Source: JANQLU01 sp964434955 (lineage in GTDB: Bacteria > Planctomycetota > Planctomycetia > Pirellulales > Pirellulaceae). From it: DNA of 9,434 nt. Positions within the stretch are counted from its first letter, which is position 1. Every line of letters starts with the position of its first letter. The stretch is from contig CAYSXI010000202.1 of the NCBI GenBank assembly GCA_964434955.1, positions 1 through 9,434 of the forward strand, in the 5' to 3' direction. Positions 1 through 6,720 of this stretch are shown piece after piece. The translations under genes and the position numbers were made by a program. The notes below the pieces were generated by a model. The model saw nothing but the letters and a program-made list of their open reading frames with translations. It made no database searches and was not told where the DNA came from.

Positions 1-1
1 C

Positions 2-2524
2 GTCTTTTACCCGGTGAGTGCAGGCGGGTTCCTTGGGCGAATCCTGGGCGGCGGCGAACCCAGTCCTGACATGCGGAATACGATTTGGTTTTTGTTTCGC
101 GGCGACGAAACGCTTCAACTAAAACTTGAAGCGTCCAGCGCAACCGAGTTCGAATTGGAACCGGTCACGCCGCGAAGGCGCATATTCGTGAACCAGTGCT
201 GGCGAGCCTGGTGGCGGGAATACAACAAGGCGTTCGAAAACAACGACGACTATCCCATGGCTTTTGAAGTTTACCTGACCTCGATGTTGGGTGAGCGATT
301 GGGTATGACTCCGACCGCGCGTTCGCTTCGGAACCAAAACCCAAATCAACTCCAACAGACTCTTGATCTCATGTTCGCGGTCGAAAGCGTTCGGGCTCGA
401 ACGATTCAGGAGATGATTCATTCGGGCATTACCAGGGAAGAAGCTGAACTGGACTTACCGAGGAATTGTGATTGGGACCCCTGTCCGGTCGCCGCACCAA
501 GCGAACTTCCAAAAATGGAGGCGATTGCCAATTGTGTGCCTCAAGAATGTTTTTACGTCCGGTTCGGAAGTTGGGGAAACCAGCTGTGGTTGAAAAAGCT
601 GATGGCCGAATACGGCGGCGACCTAGGCCGCATGATTCAACTTCGCGGATACGAGTTTGCCGGCCAATCAAACATGCTCGATCAGCTTGCTTTGGAATCG
701 TCGGACCTTGACGACCTTCTGGCAGGTAACGTGGTTCGCGACGTGGCCTTTATCGGCACCGACTTTTACGTCAACGATGGGGCGGCAATCGGTGTTGTCT
801 TTGAAGCGTCCAGCGTGTTGTTCCTGAACAACATGAAATCGCGACGCAAAGCATTCGCCAAAAAAGACAAGAAGGTAACGCTTGAGGAATTTGAGATTGC
901 CGGCGCCAAAGCGACGGTCCTGAGCAGTGAAGACAATCGCATTCGGTCCGTGCTGGTTTCCCACAAAAACATTCACCTGGTTACCAGTAGCCTTTACCTT
1001 GCCAAACGTTTTATCGAAGCGTCAGGCGGGAAGGAACGCCTGTCGGATCACCCCGAGTTTCAGCACGCACGTTTGATTTATCCACTGGAACGAAACGATA
1101 CGATTTTCGCATACTTTTCGGCCGAGTTTTTCCATCAATTGCTGAGCCCCCAATATCAGATCGAACTTCGACGTCGAAGTTCATTGATGGCGGAAGTCCA
1201 GATGTTTCAACTTGCGGCGATGATTGCGAAACACGAGGGATTGGACGAAGGCGATGTAAGCGCTTGGATCAAAGCTGGCCTGCTTCCCGAGAATTTCGGC
1301 TTCCGGGCGGACGGCGCGCAAATCAGCTACGAGGACGGCAGTTACGTTGATTCCTTGCGTGGCCGGAGAGGTTACTTCACTCCGATTCCGGACATGAAAA
1401 TCAATTCGATCACGGCAGAAGAGTCACGATGGTTTTCTGAACGGCGAGAGTATTACGAGGAAAACCTGAAGCGCTTCGACCCATTATTCGGTTCGATCAA
1501 ACGATTTGACATGCCCAATAATCGCGAACGTTTGGTGTTCGATGCAAGGCTTGCCCCCTTTGGAAAGGACAAATACGGGTGGCTTTCCAGCGTCCTTGGC
1601 GAACCTAACAAATATGAAATCAAACCGGGCCCCGACGATATTATTCGACTGCAAGCCAGTATCCAGGGCGGTTTACTTTTTCCTCGCATCGAACCGCATC
1701 AAGTGTTTGCGGCCGTTCAAAATGACTCGATTCCAGAAACCGATTTGCGACCTGCGAACGTGCTGGACCTTTTCAAGACCTTGCAAACAACCCCCGGATA
1801 TTTGGGGGCCTTTCCCAAACCGGGTTATCTGGATTTCTTGCCGCAATTGGGTGGCCAACCTGACGAAGCGGGTTTCACCTACAGTCGCCTGTTGAAACTT
1901 TGGCGGCTTCAGTTTGACGACTATTCGCTTTTATCCTTCGAGCGAAAGCGGCTCGAAAACGCTCGCGGGCACTTGGATGTCGTCGAGGCCGAACGCAATG
2001 CCCAAGTACGACTCGACGTTGGCGATTTACGAAATTCGAAATTGGTCGACTGGGTCAACAGTTTGAATTATCAACGGAGCTGGCAAACTTCCATAACCAA
2101 TGTTCGATTGATGAACATGTTGATCAGTCAGTTTGGCGTGGAGCCGGAGGATGCAAAAGCCATTGCGGAAGACGTTTTGGGTGTCAAATTGGTGTGCAAT
2201 TTGGGAGGCCCCTACGGCATCCAGAAATCGGAGAACGGGCGAGCCATTTGGACCTCTTCTTCGTGGCCCGATTTCAATCGCCCCGACGTTCCCGAAAAGT
2301 ACATGGCGCCGATTTTGACCTGGTTTCGGGGAGCTCGCGTGGAAACCAAACAAATCAAGGGACAGTTCGTCGTCTACGGGTGGCTCGACTTGGAAAGAAA
2401 AAAATCGGAGAAAAGTGCTTTGAAACTCCCAAGCTTCAAGGTCTTCAAAGGATTTGGCAAAGTCGAAGAGCTTCCTAAAGCCAAACCGGGTGACTTGCCC
2501 AAAGGGCGGTTGGACAACAAGTAA
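2..2524 (+). CDS. Large uncharacterised protein, probably exported (5' end cut by window edge)
   Basis: I do not recognise this family. The frame is open to the left edge. A GTG at 14 could start it and gives 836 residues (numbering used here), but there is no Shine-Dalgarno sequence before it, and the residues across the edge read VFYPVSA followed by GG, like the end of a signal peptide with a V-S-A cleavage site. The real start is therefore probably outside the window. The mature protein has no clear membrane segment. It is rich in aromatic and charged residues, with two CX4C pairs (C152/C157 and C174/C179). Residues about 175-375 alternate short strands and helices, somewhat like large periplasmic DUF3352-type proteins, but I cannot confirm that link. 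Residues 790-836 form a lysine- and proline-rich tail. The stop is TAA, and the next gene is 196 bases downstream. That the reading frame is a real gene is near certain; function is unknown. Confidence 0.85.
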   Translation, partial: VFYPVSAGGFLGRILGGGEPSPDMRNTIWFLFRGDETLQLKLEASSATEFELEPVTPRRRIFVNQCWRAWWREYNKAFENNDDYPMAFEVYLTSMLGERLGMTPTARSLRNQNPNQLQQTLDLMFAVESVRARTIQEMIHSGITREEAELDLPRNCDWDPCPVAAPSELPKMEAIANCVPQECFYVRFGSWGNQLWLKKLMAEYGGDLGRMIQLRGYEFAGQSNMLDQLALESSDLDDLLAGNVVRDVAFIGTDFYVNDGAAIGVVFEASSVLFLNNMKSRRKAFAKKDKKVTLEEFEIAGAKATVLSSEDNRIRSVLVSHKNIHLVTSSLYLAKRFIEASGGKERLSDHPEFQHARLIYPLERNDTIFAYFSAEFFHQLLSPQYQIELRRRSSLMAEVQMFQLAAMIAKHEGLDEGDVSAWIKAGLLPENFGFRADGAQISYEDGSYVDSLRGRRGYFTPIPDMKINSITAEESRWFSERREYYEENLKRFDPLFGSIKRFDMPNNRERLVFDARLAPFGKDKYGWLSSVLGEPNKYEIKPGPDDIIRLQASIQGGLLFPRIEPHQVFAAVQNDSIPETDLRPANVLDLFKTLQTTPGYLGAFPKPGYLDFLPQLGGQPDEAGFTYSRLLKLWRLQFDDYSLLSFERKRLENARGHLDVVEAERNAQVRLDVGDLRNSKLVDWVNSLNYQRSWQTSITNVRLMNMLISQFGVEPEDAKAIAEDVLGVKLVCNLGGPYGIQKSENGRAIWTSSSWPDFNRPDVPEKYMAPILTWFRGARVETKQIKGQFVVYGWLDLERKKSEKSALKLPSFKVFKGFGKVEELPKAKPGDLPKGRLDNK

Positions 2525-2692
2525 GCTAGTTTTCTTCATACCAATTTTGCCTAAAATCGCCTCGGATTGATGTGCGACGGCAATATCTTTATCGTTGAAG
2601 AGAATTACTCGAATTCAGTCGCACCAATTCGGTTGCACGATTCCGTTGGGAAGGCGTTTGAGCCAGCCTTTCGGTTCGGAAGCAAGAAAAGA

Positions 2693-2720
2693 AGTTTGGA
2701 TACGCTAGTTTGGATACGCT
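2693..2720 (+). repeat. Perfect 14-base tandem duplication abutting the terC start codon
   Basis: The unit AGTTTGGATACGCT occurs twice without a gap (2693-2706 and 2707-2720), and the second copy ends at the base before the terC ATG. The junction of the two copies creates the in-frame TAG (2706-2708) that closes the frame upstream of terC. A purine-rich stretch (AAGAAAAGAAG, ending at 2694) lies about 26 bases from the ATG with two copies, and would lie about 12 bases away with one. Copy-number change would therefore alter translation-start spacing. The repeat is seen directly; any regulatory effect is inference. Confidence 0.9.
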
Positions 2721-3572
2721 ATGGAATGGGTCGTCGGTCTTCTTGCACTGACCGCACTTGAGATCGTACTCGGAATCGACAACATCGTTTTCATAACGAT
2801 CGTTTCGAGCAAGCTTCCCGAGAAACTGCAACCACTTGCCCGACGCCTCGGGTTGATGCTGGCGCTGGTCAGCCGGCTTCTCCTGTTGTTCACCCTCAAG
2901 TTCATCGTCGACGAATTGAGCAACACCAATCTGTTTAGCTTGACGGATCTCTGGATTCCCGAATGGCTGATCGAAAGGTTCGCGGGAATCCACACGAGCG
3001 CCGTGGAAGGCGCTCACGGGCCCAGTACCCACATCATCATTGAACGCGGGTCGGAACTCTATGAACAAAAGATGGCGATTGCAAACGGGATCTCCTGGCG
3101 GGACCTGATTCTCGGTTTGGGCGGTGCTTTCCTGATCGGAAAAAGCGTCCATGAGATTCACGACCAGTTCAATCACACCGATGGCGAAGTCAGACCGTCC
3201 AAGTACGGTTTTGCTGGCGTCCTCGTCCAGATCGCAATTCTGGATATCGTCTTTTCGCTCGACTCGATCATCACGGCCGTTGGAATGGTCGACAACATCT
3301 GGGTTATGGGAACTGCGATTGTGATCGCGGTGATCATCATGCTGATTTTTTCCGAACCGGTTTCGCGATTCGTTTCCACCCACCCAACGTTAAAAATGTT
3401 GGCGTTGAGCTTTCTGATTTTGATCGGCGTGATGTTGGTCGCGGAAAGCATCGGTGCCCATCTCGACAAAGGGTACATCTATTTTGCCATGGCTTTTGCG
3501 TTGGTCGTCGAGTTCATGAACTTGAGGTTACGAAAAAAAATCGAAACCAAGCCGTCGAAAAAAACCAATTAG
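2721..3572 (+). CDS. TerC-family integral membrane protein, probable metal-ion exporter
   Basis: This 283-residue protein belongs to the TerC/YgdQ/YkoY membrane family (LysE-like superfamily). Characterised members export Mn2+ and help load exported metalloenzymes. The two family signatures are present: ALEIVLGIDNIVF (12-24, acidic E14 and D20) and ILDIVFSLDSIITAVGM (173-189, acidic D175 and D181). These carry the intramembrane acidic residues expected to bind the ion. About seven hydrophobic segments are visible, followed by a lysine-rich tail. Also typical are SWRDLILGLGGAFLIGKS (125-142) and HPTLKMLALSFLILIG (221-236). Unusually, the loop before SWRDL (about 65-122) is some 35-45 residues longer than in E. 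coli-type members and holds H91, H99, H104 and several glutamates. The ATG is fixed by an in-frame TAG at 2706 and by a membrane segment starting at residue 3; no Shine-Dalgarno sequence is near. No Mn riboswitch was seen upstream. The exact ion is not determined. Confidence 0.93.
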   Translation: MEWVVGLLALTALEIVLGIDNIVFITIVSSKLPEKLQPLARRLGLMLALVSRLLLLFTLKFIVDELSNTNLFSLTDLWIPEWLIERFAGIHTSAVEGAHGPSTHIIIERGSELYEQKMAIANGISWRDLILGLGGAFLIGKSVHEIHDQFNHTDGEVRPSKYGFAGVLVQIAILDIVFSLDSIITAVGMVDNIWVMGTAIVIAVIIMLIFSEPVSRFVSTHPTLKMLALSFLILIGVMLVAESIGAHLDKGYIYFAMAFALVVEFMNLRLRKKIETKPSKKTN

Positions 3573-3705
3573 ACTCGTGAGATGCTTAAATAGCGGAAAC
3601 ACGGCCGGCGAGCTGAAACAAATTTTTCTGCAGAATCGATCAAAATTCAGGGAATGAAAGAAGCACCTTGCCGTAAAGTAGACATCGCTACTAAATTTCC
3701 AGCAA

Positions 3706-5475
3706 ATGGGTTTCATCATGTCACTTCATTCCCGCTTTTCGCGAATCCAGGTCGGATTCGCCTTTCTGCTCGCGTTGATGTTTTTGCCAAGCATTGTTCT
3801 GGGACAAAACAACGACACACCGAAATCCCAGGACTGGATGGGAACGCTGGACACCGGTCTCGGAAAGTTACGCCTGAAACTTGCGATTGCCAAAGATGGC
3901 GACAGCTATTCCGCGGTCATGTACAGCGTTGACCAGGGAAATGCGAAAATGGCGCTCGACTCATTTTCCTTGCAGGATGGGGTCGTCAAGTTCGCGGCCA
4001 AAAAATTCCAGATGTCCTACGAAGGCAAAGTAACCGACGATGGCGACTCCATTACCGGTAAATTCACCCAGCTTGGAAGAACATTCGCTTTGAATTTCGA
4101 GAAGACGAGTGCAGACGCCAAGTGGAAACATACCGAAAGTTGGACCGGCCTGATGAAAGCTGGCGCCCAGGAATTCGATTTTCAGATTCGAATCTTTGAA
4201 TCCGAAGCGGGGAAGCTTAAAGGCAAGCTCGACAGTTTTAGCGAATCTGTTTTTGATCTGCCGATTGATTATTCGATGAACGATGGCGTGATGGAATTCA
4301 AGGTATTGATTTCCAATGCAACCTACAAGGGAACCCGAAGCGATAACGGTAACGAAGTATCTGGGCACTGGATGCAACGAGGCAATAAACTCGCCCTCAA
4401 TTTCAAGAAAATTGCGATCAAGGAAACGCGAAAACCGGTTCCGCCTCGTCCGCAAACGCCGAAAGCCCCTTTCCCCTATGATTCGAAGGACGTTTCCTAC
4501 GACAACAAGAAAGACAAAGTAAAGCTTGCCGGAACTTTGACCACTCCCAAAGGCAAAGGTCCCTTCCCCGCTGTGATCTTGATATCCGGCTCCGGTGCTC
4601 AAGATCGCGATTCGACCATTTTTCATCACAAATCATTTTTTGTGATCGCCGATGCGCTGACTCGGAAAGGCGTGGCGGTATTGCGTTATGACGAACGCGG
4701 CGTCGGAAAATCAAGCGGCGATATTGGCTCCGCAAACTCGCTTGACCTGGCAAGGGATGTCGAAGCCGGAATCGCTTTCCTGAAACAGCATGAGAAAATT
4801 GACGCCGGCAAGATCGGTTTAATCGGGCACAGCGAAGGCGGATACATTGCGCCAATGATTGCCGCTCGAAACAAGTCCGTTGCTTACATCGTCATGATGG
4901 CGGGCCCGGGAGTCCCCGGAAAACAGATCGTTCTCAATCAATCACGCCTGATCATGGAAGCGATGGGCCTCAAGAAGGAAGACATCGATCAAAACGTCGG
5001 CTTTTCGAAAGCATTGCTTGGCGTATTGGAAGAGAAGCCTCCAGTCGGCGAATTGAAAGAACGATTGGAAAAGCGATTTGATTCGTACCTCGCCACGCTC
5101 CCGGATGACGTCCAGAAAAAGCTGGGAGATCTATCCGAACAGAAACAGTCGATCAGCCAAATGTCATCCAATTGGTTCCTGTTTTTTGCCAACCACGATC
5201 CAAGAAATGACTTGCGAAAGGTTAAATGCCCGGTCCTCGTGATCAATGGCACGAAGGATCTTCAAGTCGATCCGGATTTGAACCTTCCTGAGATCGAAAA
5301 GGCCCTGAAACAAGCCAAGAACGAAGACGTAACGATCAAGCGGCTCGAAAATCTCAATCACCTTTTTCAGAAATCGAAAACGGGCAGGGTCGACGAATAC
5401 GCCAAGTTGACAGAAACGTTCAACAAGGATGCGTTGAAACTAATCGTCGACTGGGTCCGGGAAAAGACTCGGTAG
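3706..5475 (+). CDS. Secreted alpha/beta hydrolase with two N-terminal beta-domain repeats
   Basis: A 589-residue serine hydrolase, probably an esterase- or peptidase-like enzyme of the S33/dienelactone-hydrolase-like group, acting outside the cytoplasm. Residues 1-33 form a signal peptide (hydrophobic core VGFAFLLALMFLPSIVLG, likely cut before Q34). Two related beta modules follow, about 44-136 and 146-236. Each begins W-x-G and ends with a pattern like G-x-W/F-x-Q-x-G-x-x-LALNF-K. A proline-rich linker (243-257) leads to the catalytic domain (about 264-589). This contains the oxyanion-region motif LISGSGAQDRDS, the RYDERGVGKSSGD motif, the nucleophile elbow GHSEGG (S376), the likely acid D518 in VINGTKD, and the likely base H552 in LNHLF, so the triad looks complete. 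ATG 3718 (residue 5) is an equally plausible start; neither has a Shine-Dalgarno sequence, and an in-frame TAG lies at 3679. The substrate cannot be read from the sequence. The gene converges on the next one. Confidence 0.92.
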   Translation: MGFIMSLHSRFSRIQVGFAFLLALMFLPSIVLGQNNDTPKSQDWMGTLDTGLGKLRLKLAIAKDGDSYSAVMYSVDQGNAKMALDSFSLQDGVVKFAAKKFQMSYEGKVTDDGDSITGKFTQLGRTFALNFEKTSADAKWKHTESWTGLMKAGAQEFDFQIRIFESEAGKLKGKLDSFSESVFDLPIDYSMNDGVMEFKVLISNATYKGTRSDNGNEVSGHWMQRGNKLALNFKKIAIKETRKPVPPRPQTPKAPFPYDSKDVSYDNKKDKVKLAGTLTTPKGKGPFPAVILISGSGAQDRDSTIFHHKSFFVIADALTRKGVAVLRYDERGVGKSSGDIGSANSLDLARDVEAGIAFLKQHEKIDAGKIGLIGHSEGGYIAPMIAARNKSVAYIVMMAGPGVPGKQIVLNQSRLIMEAMGLKKEDIDQNVGFSKALLGVLEEKPPVGELKERLEKRFDSYLATLPDDVQKKLGDLSEQKQSISQMSSNWFLFFANHDPRNDLRKVKCPVLVINGTKDLQVDPDLNLPEIEKALKQAKNEDVTIKRLENLNHLFQKSKTGRVDEYAKLTETFNKDALKLIVDWVREKTR

Positions 5476-5485
5476 GAACGCCGAG
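5468..5485 (-). terminator. Candidate weak terminator for the 328-residue gene, overlapping the hydrolase stop
   Basis: The inverted repeat CTCGG (5468-5472) and CCGAG (5481-5485) has an eight-base loop that contains the hydrolase TAG stop. Read on the minus strand, it lies 11 bases after the stop of the gene ending at 5497 and is followed by TCTTTTC, which is weakly like the U-tract of an intrinsic terminator. The stem is only five base pairs and the tract is interrupted, so this is tentative. On the plus strand there is no T-run after the hairpin. Confidence 0.35.
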
Positions 5486-5496
5486 ATTGGACGTCC

Positions 5497-6483
5497 CTAT
5501 CGAATGATGCGAAAGCGCTGCAGCCAGCTGACCAGTTTCGACCGTTGCCCAACGTTCACGACAGGATCGGCGGAAGGGACCACCATCTTCACGAGATAGA
5601 TCTCTGAGCCATCGGCAATATAGAGCTCTTCCGAATGCAAATAAAACCGTTCCTGCATGGTTTCGTTGACGCGAACATAGTCGAGTGACGTTGTTGCTTG
5701 AGCGTAAACCGTGTCCCCAATTTTTTGGACCCGGTTCAGCGAATAGTTGACTTGGGGCGACTGCAGGGAACTACTCAAGGACAGGAATGACATGATTTGA
5801 AAAAACTTGCCCGCTCGATCAAATTGAAAAGCTTGGTAAGCGACCCGAGTGGAACTGTCTTCCTTGATGACCTTTTGAGCTCCCGCATTCTGGAAAATTG
5901 ATTTCAAACCCGGCTTCTCCGGTACTGCAACGGCTTGGTTGTCTGTGCCAAGCCCCATGGAACGCGCGAGAGCCTGGTCATCCAATCTCTGAACCGTGAC
6001 CATCATCCCGACTTGGATCGTCTCAGCTCCCTGCTGAATTTGAACCGGCTTCCCGGATCTCCATACGTGAATTCGATTTCCACCAGCCGCATTCAATGCC
6101 GCGCTGTCCAAATGTTCGGCCACCCCCGATTGTTGATAATAACTTCGTTCCGTTTGTTCGCTGTAACTCCAATCCGAGGAATTTTTTTGAGCGTAAAAAG
6201 AATCTGTTTTGAAAAATTTGCTCTCGTCCGGGATGGATTGTCGATCACCGGTTTTCAGAACGAGTGATCGAACGTCAATCGCGTCCTCGTCAACCAACTC
6301 CATCTGAACGGACGCCAATTGCGCCTTAAGTTCATGAATCTCGTTTTCATGGCTTTGGTTGATCCGGTCGACCTTTTGAGCACCGAAATATTCGACGACA
6401 CCAAAGATTCCAGAACCAATTGCAATACAGGCGGCCACGAGTGAAACGATCGGTGAATCCTTCCACTTTTCCGTCAAAGACAT
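5497..6483 (-). CDS. Uncharacterised membrane-anchored coiled-coil protein
   Basis: I do not recognise this 328-residue protein. It has a short charged N-terminus, one membrane segment (about 11-33, PIVSLVAACIAIGSGIFGVV), then a heptad-like stretch (about 36-64, with I41, I49, L52, L56 and V59) that suggests a coiled coil and oligomerisation. Residues 82-120 are rich in Ser, Tyr and Gln and probably flexible. Residues 136-166 and about 210-300 look like beta-rich soluble domains (IHVWRSG, YQAFQFDRAGKFF, YLHSEELYIADGSEIYLVKM). There are no cysteines, and no catalytic motif was found. The frame stays open to 6681, but ATG 6483 is chosen because GGGAG (6494-6490) sits six bases upstream, the membrane segment then falls at the usual place, and the longer form would start inside the clpB terminator hairpin. 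Membrane sidedness is unclear. The gene is probably monocistronic. Confidence 0.85.
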   Translation of the reverse strand: MSLTEKWKDSPIVSLVAACIAIGSGIFGVVEYFGAQKVDRINQSHENEIHELKAQLASVQMELVDEDAIDVRSLVLKTGDRQSIPDESKFFKTDSFYAQKNSSDWSYSEQTERSYYQQSGVAEHLDSAALNAAGGNRIHVWRSGKPVQIQQGAETIQVGMMVTVQRLDDQALARSMGLGTDNQAVAVPEKPGLKSIFQNAGAQKVIKEDSSTRVAYQAFQFDRAGKFFQIMSFLSLSSSLQSPQVNYSLNRVQKIGDTVYAQATTSLDYVRVNETMQERFYLHSEELYIADGSEIYLVKMVVPSADPVVNVGQRSKLVSWLQRFRIIR

Positions 6484-6489
6484 TCTATT

Positions 6490-6494
6490 CTCCC
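6490..6494 (-). promoter_or_regulatory. Shine-Dalgarno sequence deciding the start at 6483
   Basis: GGGAG on the minus strand, separated by the six bases AATAGA from ATG 6483. This is good spacing, and it supports the 328-residue form over the 394-residue form that would begin at 6681. Confidence 0.75.
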
Positions 6495-6510
6495 ATTCGC
6501 TCGACACGGG

Positions 6511-6516
6511 ATCATA
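6511..6516 (-). promoter_or_regulatory. Candidate -10 element for the 328-residue gene
   Basis: TATGAT on the minus strand is one base from the TATAAT consensus and lies 27 bases before the ATG, giving a leader of about 20 bases with room for the Shine-Dalgarno sequence. No convincing -35 hexamer is found at 16-18 bases spacing, so the call rests on the -10 match and position alone. Confidence 0.3.
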
Positions 6517-6661
6517 GGAAATGGAAGAACTCAGGGATAGAGAAGTTGGAGCAGCAAATGAAGCGAAAACGTCGACAAATCCCGTTGGCGGAAGTGCTAT
6601 CACTCCCCAAACACACCCAAGGAAGGAATCGTTATTTCGGTGAACCAACGGGGATGCCGAC

Positions 6662-6692
6662 AAAAAAACCGGCGTGAACATTCACACCGGTT
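6662..6692 (-). terminator. Rho-independent terminator of clpB
   Basis: On the minus strand, 28 bases after the clpB stop, the arms AACCGG (6687-6692 read on minus) and CCGGTT (6667-6672) flank an inner stem GTGA/TCAC with a four-base loop and a single mismatch. The last arm runs straight into a T7 tract (6668-6662). A strong GC stem followed by a U-tract is the classic intrinsic terminator form. It isolates clpB from the downstream minus-strand gene. Confidence 0.88.
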
Positions 6693-6720
6693 CAAGGAAC
6701 TTGCGTTCGAGCCCAGCTGC

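Noticed and set aside
2567..2595. Possible terC promoter TTGATG, 17 bases, TATCGT
   Set aside because: Each hexamer matches the consensus at only about four positions and it would leave a leader of about 120 bases; this level of match is expected by chance.
2525..2720. Mn-sensing yybP-ykoY-type riboswitch or small gene in the terC leader
   Set aside because: I looked because this riboswitch often precedes terC-like genes, but no conserved GGGGAGTA-like core or matching stems were seen. A 64-codon frame from 2567 just runs into terC in another phase.
2589..3383. Minus-strand open frame of 264 codons over the terC gene
   Set aside because: It mirrors the terC coding frame, is highly charged and low in hydrophobic order, and TerC on the other strand is certain.
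3677..3692. Inverted repeat AGTAG / CTACT before the hydrolase start
   Set aside because: A five-base stem with AT-rich ends and no conserved context; too weak to call an operator or structure.
6484..6681. Longer start (6681) for the 328-residue membrane protein
   Set aside because: It would begin inside the clpB terminator hairpin with no ribosome binding site, while ATG 6483 has GGGAG at ideal spacing and places the membrane helix at the N-terminus.
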